Assembly (NCBI RefSeq): GCF_900162815.1
Contig: NZ_FUGD01000055.1
Coordinates: 1 to 64,000 of the forward strand
DNA length: 64,000 nucleotides
Direction: 5' to 3'
From: Psychrobacter pasteurii
GTDB lineage: Bacteria; Pseudomonadota; Gammaproteobacteria; Pseudomonadales; Moraxellaceae
Below, piece after piece: positions 1-8,046 of the stretch. The notes below the pieces were generated by a model that did not search any database, was not told the DNA's origin, and saw only the letters and a program-made list of their open reading frames with translations. Within the stretch, counting starts at the first letter, position 1. Every line of letters starts with the position of its first letter. A program made the position numbers and the translations under genes.

Positions 1-48
1 GGTTAGGTTTTGCGATAATATATTTATGAGCTGATTAAGGTTTGGCAT

Positions 49-121
49 AGTGTGGTTCGTAAGAAAAATTACTATTATGCCTTGTCCTTAGTCAGCTTTT
101 TTGTTTTTGTCGTGTACAGAG
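49..121. repeat. 73-bp repeat, copy 1 of an inverted pair
   Basis: This stretch is the reverse complement of 60650-60723, with one substitution and one single-base length difference in a T run. Similarity stops sharply at both ends. The repeat overlaps the apparent TTG start of the recombinase fragment that follows, so that gene has lost its original 5' end here. The copy at 60650 also abuts a gene fragment. The repeat is therefore probably the end or remnant of a mobile element, but I do not recognise which one. Confidence 0.8.
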
Positions 122-523
122 ATAGAGTATATAAAGCAGTTTGCAGCACTACACAACGTTATTTACCCCTCTGTACAATTTCCAATAGAAGATATTCTTA
201 ACTCTCGCCAGCCTTTAATTCAGCTTTTTAGTAAAAACCCCAAAGGCTTTTCCGGTATTAAACCCAGTAAAGTACGTTATCAGTTAAAAGGCTTTTTTAG
301 TCATCAAGATAACTGGCTTCGACATCAACTGCGTACTTTGCTGACTAATAGAGCACCTGAGCATTTAATATGCGCTTTATATGGTCATGAACAACCTGAC
401 CAGGAGGCAATGCATCCAATGTCATCACTATCAATTAATGAGATTAAGAGCTTAAGTGACTGCCTTGGTGAGGTGGCATGTGAGCTTAATTTAAAACAAG
501 TTGAGGTAAGGATACATGACTAA
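101..523 (+). pseudogene. tyrosine recombinase, C-terminal fragment (5' truncated)
   Basis: This is the end of a tyrosine-type site-specific recombinase. The motif RHQLRTLL near residue 75 and YGHE near residue 94 resemble the HxxR-to-GH segment of the catalytic domain, and only about 60 residues precede them. No plausible ATG exists: the open frame begins at a TTG inside the 73-bp repeat (49-121), with an in-frame stop at 89-91. The 5' part was therefore probably lost when the repeat arrived. The last 8 bases overlap the start of the large recombinase at 516, which indicates an operon. Elements with two or three recombinases in a row are known (for example Tn554-like TnpA/TnpB); the first member may lie left of the window. 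Whether the fragment is expressed is unknown. Confidence 0.6.
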
Positions 524-3500
524 TTTAGTTGCGCATAAATTAAGAACACAAAATCGTAATAGCTCTCACCAAGATATTAAAGATGAGGCAAAAAGCCTGG
601 TGCAGTCTTATATGAGTGTTAATCCACTCGATCAAACGACTAAGCTGTCTGATTATTATCAGGATATAAACATTCTTTTGGAGAATGCCTTTGATACACC
701 GCTTAGCTTTCAGCTGGCTCGTCAAGGCTTTTTAGAAGCTATCCGTATATACAACAAAAAGCATAATACTCATTTAGATGAGCCAGTAGTTCCCATTTTA
801 GCAGAGCGTGATACGTTAAACATTGGGTATGAATGGTTTGTACAGGGTTCTCAAGTGAGCCTAGCTGTCCAAGATATGATTGGGATATGGCAAAGGAAAA
901 GAAGATTTAGTACCAGTGATCTAATTGAATCAGCGGTATTCTGTAGTATCGTCTATGGCGGTATCAATGATATAGCAGTATTGAAGTCTTTCTATAACTG
1001 GATGCTAGGCAGTCGAGATGTTTATAGATTGGATTTGCCGAATGGCGACGGTGCAGAAGCTACTCAAAGTTTAGCGTTAATTGTATTAACTGTGAAAGAT
1101 GATAGTTATGGCTGTCATGAAACGGATAGCAATGAGTTAATTAGTACGTTTGATAGCGAATTAAATCGTTACGTTGAGTATATTCCTGATGATATGACAT
1201 TGTGCTTTTTATACGCGCTAAGAGATAAGAATGTTAAGCGTGAGAGTATAAAGTCTTTTGATACATTGATTAATGACATTAGTAAGAAGCTGAACCTCAA
1301 GAATAAAGACAAGGCAAAACCACAGTATTCCCAGCTAATTAAATATGCAAACTATAACTGGAGGCAGTTAGAAGGATCTAATCTTGATAATGCCTTATCT
1401 ACTATCAAGCAAGGCACAGTTAAAACAACAGGTCTGCCTAAAGATAAGCTGATTAATTACAACCGAGAGTCAATTAATCAAAGTCCTAAGTCATTACAGT
1501 GGCATGAATTATTTGAAGCAGTCACCTCACAAATCACTACTAATAATAAAAAGAGAAGTAGCTATCCTGCATTTAGTAAAAATTTGATTAGAGAGATGCA
1601 GGAAGCACTTAAAGGTACTAGAGCAGGCTCCACCAACTGTATTGAGCAACTGCTAGATGACTTTCCTCAGCCAAATGCACAACGTATTTTGGGGTGGGTG
1701 CGTCATTTATTAAATGATAAAAGCATAAACCAAGAGAGTATAGCTAAATACGTAGGCTGTATAGGACGTGATTGGCTAATGCTAACAATGGATGAGGATA
1801 TAGATGCGTGGGGTAGCAAAGAGTATGAGACTATCTACGAGCAAATCATTCAAAGCAAAGTTAAAGATGGCCGAAAAAAACCTGTCATGAAAAAAGAATC
1901 TAATCTCATCGGTGAGCTGGCAGGTCAGATTGAGTTTTCATATTTGAATAAGCTAAAAGATACACAGAAATTTACCTATGGCCGTTTGCGAACTTTCCAT
2001 GATTATCAGCGTGATTATTACGACGCACCTTATGTGTATTTTCCTTGGGGTAGTAACCGCCAAGTTATAAAGGCCAACATAATATCTCCTCGAATTTATC
2101 GTGCGATGAAAGCTTATATCAATAACTCAACGCTAGAGGATGAACAGAAAAGACTGTGCTTGGTTGTTTTGAGCTTAGCCTATCGGTCAGGAATGCGCAT
2201 AAATGAGCTCATTGGCATTAAAGTGTCGGATATCGCTGATATATATGTTAGTAATGATGATTTAATAGTAGAAGATCCTAAAATATGGCTAAGACCTAAC
2301 CATTATCGACGATTAAAGAGTAGCAGTGCTAGCCGTGTGATACCACTAGGATGTCTTTTGAAGCAGGATGAGATGAAGCTGTTTATTGAGCATTATCATT
2401 ACCAAGAAAGATTAAAACGAACATATTTATTTTCACAAGGATCAGGTAGGCAGCCGCTCCCAAGCACATTTTTTAGTAATATGATGAAAGTAATCTGGGA
2501 TAGATTACTTGGGAAGCACGATTTTACTTTTCATAGCTTTAGGCATACGGCAATAAGCCATTTAGCTTTAGCATTACGCAAGTCTCCGCTAGTATCTGTA
2601 ATGACTGATTATGAGTTAGAGCAGTGCAATGCAATTAGTAAAAGTATTATTGGATATCATCAAGAGCAGGGGGCCTGGTTTGGGCTAGCAAGTTTTGTAG
2701 GGCACTTAACCTGTGATACCACATTCGAGCATTATATTCATACCGCTCATCTGCTGGCAGGTGTTCAACTAAGTGAGTCAAAATTGAGATTGCCGCTTAC
2801 AGTCTTGCAAGCGGTAACGGGACTTAACTATACCTCAGTGTATAGAAGAGGTGCTACTTCTTATGATCCCGCAACTAAGCAGGTGCAGCTATGGAAGCTA
2901 AGGTCCTACTTAGTGAAGAAGATTAGTGTTAGCAACCAATCTTTGTTTAACTGTGAAGATCTGAACGACAAAGCTCTACCGGCCACAACTAGTGAAAATC
3001 AAACTCACTCTCACTTAGATGAAAAAAGTAACTCTATTTTTATTCACTCGAAATATTATGATGTGATCGCGTTTTTAGAGGAATTAGAGAAGGTTAGTTT
3101 AGACAATCGGAATAAGGCGCTTCCTGAAGTAGCGATAAGGTATGGAATTAGCCTAAGCGAAGCTAAAGAGCTTTACTTGAATGCTAACCATATCTTTACC
3201 GATGATAAGAAATTATTGCTCGGGGCACCAAAAGGTAGTAAAAATCAGGAATTACTAGTTAGAGCCTTAGATAGGGCTTATCGACTATCTATAAAAAATC
3301 CTGAGGCTCTCAGAATTTTCGTAGAGATATTTTCAAATAAGCAAAGTTTTAACTCGTCGTCCCTGCATTTTGGAATCAAGCCTAAACAAGCAGAAATATT
3401 AAAGCATTTTTTAGATGTGGGTTGTCAAATTATTAATGCGTCACACTGGCAGATTAGAGCATCGAGTGAGAAAGCAGTCACCGACTTAAAGCAAAGTTTA

Positions 3501-3680
3501 AGCTTGGATAGTCAGATACGAATTGGAAGTCGTTTAAACTATCATGGTTATGAGATTAGAGTAGTGCAGAAAAAGACTAAACGATCTGATAAAAACTTAG
3601 CTGTTAGTGATGAGTATCTTGCTTCTTCAGGGGTGCTTAAATATTTAGGATATTTATTACAGGTTCTAATTAAAAATTAA
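516..3680 (+). CDS. large tyrosine-type site-specific recombinase/integrase
   Basis: A 1054-residue protein with a phage-integrase catalytic domain in its middle. The first catalytic Arg is in SGMRINEL (about residue 561), the HxxR box is HSFRHTAI (about 672-676), GH is in FVGHLTCDTT (about 729) and the likely nucleophile is Tyr in FEHYIHT. The roughly 550 residues before and 300 after are poorly recognisable; the tail may bind DNA. It is much longer than ordinary integrases (350-450 residues) and fits the big second or third member of multi-recombinase transposons. The ATG is preceded by TAAGGATAC and overlaps the end of the upstream recombinase fragment, so the two are translationally coupled. 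It is the most AT-rich gene of this end of the window, as expected for transferred DNA. Its cargo and target site are not visible. Confidence 0.8.
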   Translation: MTNLVAHKLRTQNRNSSHQDIKDEAKSLVQSYMSVNPLDQTTKLSDYYQDINILLENAFDTPLSFQLARQGFLEAIRIYNKKHNTHLDEPVVPILAERDTLNIGYEWFVQGSQVSLAVQDMIGIWQRKRRFSTSDLIESAVFCSIVYGGINDIAVLKSFYNWMLGSRDVYRLDLPNGDGAEATQSLALIVLTVKDDSYGCHETDSNELISTFDSELNRYVEYIPDDMTLCFLYALRDKNVKRESIKSFDTLINDISKKLNLKNKDKAKPQYSQLIKYANYNWRQLEGSNLDNALSTIKQGTVKTTGLPKDKLINYNRESINQSPKSLQWHELFEAVTSQITTNNKKRSSYPAFSKNLIREMQEALKGTRAGSTNCIEQLLDDFPQPNAQRILGWVRHLLNDKSINQESIAKYVGCIGRDWLMLTMDEDIDAWGSKEYETIYEQIIQSKVKDGRKKPVMKKESNLIGELAGQIEFSYLNKLKDTQKFTYGRLRTFHDYQRDYYDAPYVYFPWGSNRQVIKANIISPRIYRAMKAYINNSTLEDEQKRLCLVVLSLAYRSGMRINELIGIKVSDIADIYVSNDDLIVEDPKIWLRPNHYRRLKSSSASRVIPLGCLLKQDEMKLFIEHYHYQERLKRTYLFSQGSGRQPLPSTFFSNMMKVIWDRLLGKHDFTFHSFRHTAISHLALALRKSPLVSVMTDYELEQCNAISKSIIGYHQEQGAWFGLASFVGHLTCDTTFEHYIHTAHLLAGVQLSESKLRLPLTVLQAVTGLNYTSVYRRGATSYDPATKQVQLWKLRSYLVKKISVSNQSLFNCEDLNDKALPATTSENQTHSHLDEKSNSIFIHSKYYDVIAFLEELEKVSLDNRNKALPEVAIRYGISLSEAKELYLNANHIFTDDKKLLLGAPKGSKNQELLVRALDRAYRLSIKNPEALRIFVEIFSNKQSFNSSSLHFGIKPKQAEILKHFLDVGCQIINASHWQIRASSEKAVTDLKQSLSLDSQIRIGSRLNYHGYEIRVVQKKTKRSDKNLAVSDEYLASSGVLKYLGYLLQVLIKN

Positions 3681-3837
3681 GTATAGGTAGAGTAAGAGTA
3701 CGCTTGAGATGAAGTTTCCTTTAGAAATTGTTTCTCATTAATAAAGTATGGGCATCTTGCGAGTAGATGTAAGGCAGCGATTGACTAAAGGTGTGAGTGG
3801 TAGCCTTTTTGGTAATTAATGCTGTCTTGCAGTTCGG

Positions 3838-5307
3838 TTACTTAAGTAGTTGCTTTGTCAGTTGTTTAATTAAATCATCTGATATACCTTGCGCCTGTAA
3901 ACTCTTAATAAGAATGTTTTTATCATGAATTAGAATATCAGTTGTCTTGCGACGTCTAGCCTGCATGACCTGTTCAAGCTCATCAGGTGACAACAAGTCA
4001 AACTTAACCGCCTTACCTGCACGTAAGTCATCAAGATGATTAGCCCATTCATTCATCATTACTTGGCGCTCTGCTAGATGCTCAGAGGTGTCATATCTTC
4101 TTTTAACGCTACTTTGCTCTAAGTGCGCAAGCTGTATTTCAATAACATCAGATGAGAACTCAAGTTCATAAAGTCCAGTGCTGGCAAGTTGTCTGAACCC
4201 ATGGCCTGTCATCTTAGGGTAGGGGTCACCAGTGTAGCCCATGCGTCTAAGTGCCTGATTAAACCATGCTTCACTATAAGGCTTGTTACTCATAAAGTTA
4301 TAAAAGACATAGTCTGTATCACCTGTAATTGGTCTCATACGCTCTATTATCTCCATGGCCTGTGGTGATAATGGAATAATATGATCTTGCCTCATTTTCA
4401 TCTTATGAGCAGGGATGCGCCATATATTTTTATGATAGTCAATCTCTGACCATTCAAAGTATCTAAGCTCTTTTGTTCTCACAAAGCACAAAGCCATGAG
4501 TTGTAGTCCAGCTGTCGTTTGTGGGTGTGCATACGAACTATCATTACAGTAACTGTCTATGTTTTTTAGTAAGTCAGCAAATTGATGCTGCTCTACTGCC
4601 TTCATACGTTCAGCTCTATGAGGTCTTAAAGCTTTGCTTCTGCCTAGTGCGACATTATTTATATTGTAGCCTTGCGTATTAATTGCATATTCTAATATAG
4701 CGCTTATTAAGCTCATGCACTTGTGGGCGGTTTCTGAGGTTCGTTTGCCTTGTGTCTCAAAGTAACTTTGAATGGCTAGGCCTGTTTGAATTATGTCTTG
4801 TGCGGTAATAGCACTGATTGGATAATCGCCGATATGTTTGAGAATATGATTATTCAAATATCCTTTGAGCTTTTGCACATTTTTTGGGGTGGTATCTTGT
4901 CTCTCTGAGATATAAGCATCTGCTATCACTTTAAATAGATCTTTTTGTTCAAAGCGGTTTTTTTCTTTTTCTCTATGCTCTTTTGGATCGATACCTTCAG
5001 CTAATAACTCTTTAGCTTTATCGCGTTCAATTCTAGCTTGCTTCAGAGATATTTCAGGTGTGAATTTACCATCAATAGTCTGATTGGCGGTTTTATATGA
5101 GCCAATGTGTAATGTCTTTTGTTTAGGTTTTATATCTTTATCAGATTGATAGCGATATGCCATAACCCAGTACAGTGATCCTTTGGGATCGTGAATTAGG
5201 TATAGGCTGTCACCGTCTGAATGTCTCATACGCTTGGCAGGTAGTGACTGTTTGGCAATTGATTTAACGCCATTGTCTGATAGAAGGTAATTTTGTCGCT
5301 TGTTCAT
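3838..5307 (-). CDS. tyrosine integrase beside tRNA-Arg (P4-type)
   Basis: A 489-residue integrase. The N-terminal part (residues 15-110) is the arm-binding DUF4102-like domain; it is followed by a SAM-like core-binding region and a catalytic domain with Arg in VRTKELRY, HGFRQLAS and a final LAHLEQSSVKRRYDTSEH containing GH-like His and the nucleophilic Tyr. I chose the ATG at 5307 because AGGTG lies 6 bases upstream; a GTG at 5313 is possible. The gene starts 164 bases from the 3' end of tRNA-Arg(CCT), the standard position for an integrase whose attachment site is the tRNA 3' end. The integrated DNA should then extend leftwards out of the window and carry the recombinase pair. Confidence 0.9.
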   Translation of the reverse strand: MNKRQNYLLSDNGVKSIAKQSLPAKRMRHSDGDSLYLIHDPKGSLYWVMAYRYQSDKDIKPKQKTLHIGSYKTANQTIDGKFTPEISLKQARIERDKAKELLAEGIDPKEHREKEKNRFEQKDLFKVIADAYISERQDTTPKNVQKLKGYLNNHILKHIGDYPISAITAQDIIQTGLAIQSYFETQGKRTSETAHKCMSLISAILEYAINTQGYNINNVALGRSKALRPHRAERMKAVEQHQFADLLKNIDSYCNDSSYAHPQTTAGLQLMALCFVRTKELRYFEWSEIDYHKNIWRIPAHKMKMRQDHIIPLSPQAMEIIERMRPITGDTDYVFYNFMSNKPYSEAWFNQALRRMGYTGDPYPKMTGHGFRQLASTGLYELEFSSDVIEIQLAHLEQSSVKRRYDTSEHLAERQVMMNEWANHLDDLRAGKAVKFDLLSPDELEQVMQARRRKTTDILIHDKNILIKSLQAQGISDDLIKQLTKQLLK

Positions 5308-5338
5308 AACCACACCTATTTAAACATAGCTAATTATT

Positions 5339-5364
5339 GTGTACAACATTATGTACAACATTCT
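5339..5364. repeat. tandem 12-bp repeats in front of the integrase
   Basis: Two direct copies of TGTACAACATT spaced 12 bases apart lie between the integrase start and the tRNA. Such short tandem repeats next to an attachment site are typical of integrase arm sites or excisionase sites. The role here is inferred from position only. Confidence 0.45.
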
Positions 5365-5471
5365 ATAGGTGTTACTAGGTAATTACAAGTTATGGCAAAA
5401 GATTAAATGCTTTTATAATAGGGGCTTTGGAGGGGGTTAGGTAATAAATGGTAATGAGGAAATATAAAGAT

Positions 5472-5547
5472 TGGTGCGCTCACAGGGACTCGAACCCCGA
5501 TCGATCGCTTAGGAGGCGACTGCTCTGTCCTGTTGAGCTATAAGCGC
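5472..5547 (-). tRNA. tRNA-Arg (anticodon CCT)
   Basis: Read on the minus strand, a full cloverleaf can be drawn. The acceptor stem is GCGCTTA pairing with TGAGCGC, followed by A and an encoded CCA. The anticodon loop CTCCTAA has anticodon CCT (5511-5513), and the T arm contains GGTTCGAGTCC. The 3' end faces the integrase at 3838-5307, so this gene is the likely attachment site of that element. Confidence 0.95.
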
Positions 5548-5670
5548 ATAGAAGCATAGAAAGGAAAAATATTTTATCATAATTAATAAGGCGTTTTGCT
5601 CACTTTTCTACACGTTGATCTGTGAAAATATGAAGAGCGTATCAGTGGGACTAGCAACCACATTCACTAG

Positions 5671-5679
5671 TGCTATAAT
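5671..5679 (+). promoter_or_regulatory. extended -10 promoter of ppiC
   Basis: TGCTATAAT is a perfect -10 hexamer with an upstream TG, 36 bases before the ppiC start. No good -35 box sits 17 bases upstream, which is usual for extended -10 promoters. Confidence 0.5.
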
Positions 5680-5714
5680 GCCGCGACAATCAACATATAT
5701 GAAAGGTTTACATC

Positions 5715-5993
5715 ATGGCACGTACCGCTAGCGCATTACATATTTTAGTGAAAGATAAAGAACTGGCTGAAGATATTATTGCCAAGCTGAAAAAAGGCGC
5801 TCATTTTGATGTGCTGGCTAAGAAGCATTCAACCTGTCCATCTGGTAAAAAGGGCGGTGACTTAGGTGAATTTAGAAAAGGCCAAATGGTACCGGCATTT
5901 GACAAAGTCTGCTTCAATGGCGAGCTGTTAACCCCGCATTTAGTGAAAACAAAGTTTGGCTGGCATGTGGTCAAAGTGCTTTATAGAAACTAA
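5715..5993 (+). CDS. ppiC: peptidyl-prolyl cis-trans isomerase C (parvulin)
   Basis: A 92-residue single-domain parvulin, the same size as E. coli PpiC (93). It isomerises peptide bonds before proline. Visible family features are the N-terminal ASALHILVK strand, the substrate-loop segment [23 protein letters not shown] and the C-terminal strand [11 protein letters not shown]. There is no signal peptide, so it should be cytoplasmic. AAGG lies 9 bases before the ATG, and an extended -10 sits just upstream, so it is probably transcribed alone. It marks the start of stable chromosomal DNA to the right of the tRNA integration site. Confidence 0.95.
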   Translation: MARTASALHILVKDKELAEDIIAKLKKGAHFDVLAKKHSTCPSGKKGGDLGEFRKGQMVPAFDKVCFNGELLTPHLVKTKFGWHVVKVLYRN

Positions 5994-6104
5994 ATTCTAG
6001 AGTCAAAGCCTTGATGGGAAAGGCTATGTATCAAAGCAGTAGAGATATCGATAGGGCACAAAGCAAACCTATCTAAAATTAAGATCTAGAATAGACGGAT
6101 AAAG

Positions 6105-6899
6105 ATGGATATTGAAAGCGGCACTGACAGTCAACTAGATAGTCAAACAGATAACCAAACCGACAATCCAATAGAGATTATCTATGAAGATGAGCATCTG
6201 GTAGCCATTAATAAAGAAGCGGGCCTGTTGGTGCATCGCAGTTGGCTTGATAAAGGCGAGACTCGCTTTGCTATGCAATTAACCCGTGATGCTGTCGGTT
6301 GCCATGTCTTTCCGGTACACAGATTAGACAGGCCAACCTCGGGCGTATTGTTATTTTCTAAGAGCTCTGCTGTCGCACGTAGCCTTACCGAAGCCTTTAC
6401 TGAGCATAAGGTTGCTAAGCAGTATTTGGCGGTAGTGCGTGGCTTTATGCCAGAGAAAGGCACCGTTGATTATGCGTTAAGCTTTAAACCTGATGCCATT
6501 GCTGATAAATTTGCTGATTTAGACAAACCTGCTCAGGAAGCAGTGACCCACTGGCAGAGCTTAGCTCAAATAGAATTACCATTTGCCGTATCAAAAAAGC
6601 ATGATACCAGCCGTTATAGCCTAATGAGCTTAATACCTGAGACTGGGCGAAAACATCAGCTACGCCGTCACATGAGACATCTGTTTCACCCGATAGTAGG
6701 GGATACCAGCTACGGTGATGGTCGCCACAATAAGTTTTTTCGTGCTCAATATGATTGTACGCGCATGCTGCTACATGCTCAGATGTTAACACTTGATCAT
6801 CCCGTCACGGGTGAGCCATTAGTGTTGACGGCCGGATTTGATGATCAATGGACCCGCATCTTGCAAGAATTTTCTTGGGTAGATAGTGCTAAGGCTTAG
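6105..6899 (+). CDS. truC: tRNA pseudouridine(65) synthase
   Basis: A 264-residue RluA-family pseudouridine synthase. The catalytic motif HRLDRPTSGVLLF is at about residues 73-85, with the catalytic Asp in HRLD; the PTSG wording is characteristic of TruC, which modifies U65 of certain tRNAs. The N-terminal IIYEDEHLVAINKEAGLLVH and the C-terminal ETGRKHQLRRHMRHL with HPIVGDTSYGDGRHN are also typical. There is no S4 domain, as expected for TruC. The first 25 residues are a Gln/Asp/Asn-rich tail not shared by the family. The ribosome binding site before the ATG is weak. It faces the ModA-like gene convergently. Confidence 0.9.
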   Translation: MDIESGTDSQLDSQTDNQTDNPIEIIYEDEHLVAINKEAGLLVHRSWLDKGETRFAMQLTRDAVGCHVFPVHRLDRPTSGVLLFSKSSAVARSLTEAFTEHKVAKQYLAVVRGFMPEKGTVDYALSFKPDAIADKFADLDKPAQEAVTHWQSLAQIELPFAVSKKHDTSRYSLMSLIPETGRKHQLRRHMRHLFHPIVGDTSYGDGRHNKFFRAQYDCTRMLLHAQMLTLDHPVTGEPLVLTAGFDDQWTRILQEFSWVDSAKA

Positions 6900-6957
6900 C
6901 TTAGCCAGTGTTAGGCTTAGTCTGTACTTGAGGAGATAATATAGTTTGAAATTTTAG

Positions 6958-7701
6958 TTACTCAAGCATCTCTTCAACCGACACATCAACGTCAGAGTTA
7001 GCATCGGTATTAAACAGATCATCTACGCTGTTTTGATAGGTTTCAATGCTCTCTAATTCTGATGATTTCAACACTTTTTGAACGCTGCTAGAGAGTAAGA
7101 AGTGTCTGAAAATCATAGCTGCTGAACTGCCGTTATTGTCTTGTGCGGCAGTGTCTTTAATAGACTCTAAAATATAACCCTGAAACTTTACTTGTGAACC
7201 CTCATTGCTAAAATTTGATTTGCTCATCGCAAAGTCAAAAGGGGGCGTGATGTTTTTTTCAGACAAGCTGCTATCTGTGCTATCAGGTTTAGCTGAGTTA
7301 GAGCTGTTTGACTTAAAAGAGTCTTCAATACGCTTCATGGTTGGTGCATCCGTTAACACTAGATGGGTCTCTGGATTTTCGGAAAGATAGCTGCGTATTT
7401 GCGAGTTATCAACATAGTTAACCGTCGTTGTGATGTGCGGGTTGTGGTGTTTGAACTTGCTTAAAATATCGCTCAAAGGTTGTTTTAGTTCGTGGTTTGC
7501 CACAATATGTAGCGCTTGCTGTGGCTTAGGGCTTTCTTCATTTTTACTTAACCCCAAATCTTCATCATAACTAACGGGCAGTGGATGAGAGATGCTTTGA
7601 TTATGCGAGCGCATAAACATAAGCAGGGTAGATAATCCCAGTAAGGCAAGACTAAGCCCCAGCAAAAAATAAAATAAGACAGGCGTTTGGGTTAATTTCA
7701 T
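6958..7701 (-). CDS. membrane-anchored ModA-like protein
   Basis: A 247-residue protein. Residues 8-28 form one hydrophobic segment (an uncleaved anchor or a signal) followed by a periplasmic domain. The segment LHIVANHELKQPLSDILSKF, then SYLSENPETHLVLTDAPTMKRIEDSF, and near the end SSAAMIFRHFLLSSSVQKVLKSS match the layout of molybdate-binding ModA and related type 2 solute-binding proteins: first strand, DVFLSAD-like strand, then the AFLxFLxSPxxQxIL helix. The domain is much shorter than ModA, with a Ser/Asn-rich replacement in the middle, so ligand binding is doubtful. No transporter genes are adjacent. Confidence 0.5.
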   Translation of the reverse strand: MKLTQTPVLFYFLLGLSLALLGLSTLLMFMRSHNQSISHPLPVSYDEDLGLSKNEESPKPQQALHIVANHELKQPLSDILSKFKHHNPHITTTVNYVDNSQIRSYLSENPETHLVLTDAPTMKRIEDSFKSNSSNSAKPDSTDSSLSEKNITPPFDFAMSKSNFSNEGSQVKFQGYILESIKDTAAQDNNGSSAAMIFRHFLLSSSVQKVLKSSELESIETYQNSVDDLFNTDANSDVDVSVEEMLE

Positions 7702-8046
7702 AAATAAATGAGGCTCGGTAGGTTTGGATGTCGGTCTTAAGGCCTATCCTCAGTGAGGTAATGTATTGTACCTTATACCGTGATATGAAACGGTAACAGG
7801 TTAGTATCTGCTCAATGAGTAGCCTTTCTTGCCAATCTATTAGACTTTTGGCATTGCACAGATTAAGACCCTAGATTAAGAATTCAGTTCACAACAGTAA
7901 GGGCATCCACTCATTGCGACAGTAGTTGACGTATAGTGGTGTTTAATGGTTTTCTTTTTGCCATAATCGGTTATGCTTATCTAACCGTTGTGTCTTTGCA
8001 ATGACCGTATTTATTTGAATTGCCTTTAACAAAAGATTGCACCTCT
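7702..8046. other. 345-base gap before recC
   Basis: This is the divergent region between the ModA-like gene and recC and must hold both promoters. I see a TTGACG near 7926 but no convincing -10 at the right spacing, and no repeat or strong hairpin. Confidence 0.4.

Noticed and set aside
3147-3158. ATTAGCCTAAGC in the large recombinase as a full member of the 12-mer set
   Set aside because: One mismatch, isolated from the others, and in an ordinary helical protein context (ISLSEAKEL); kept only as a remark.
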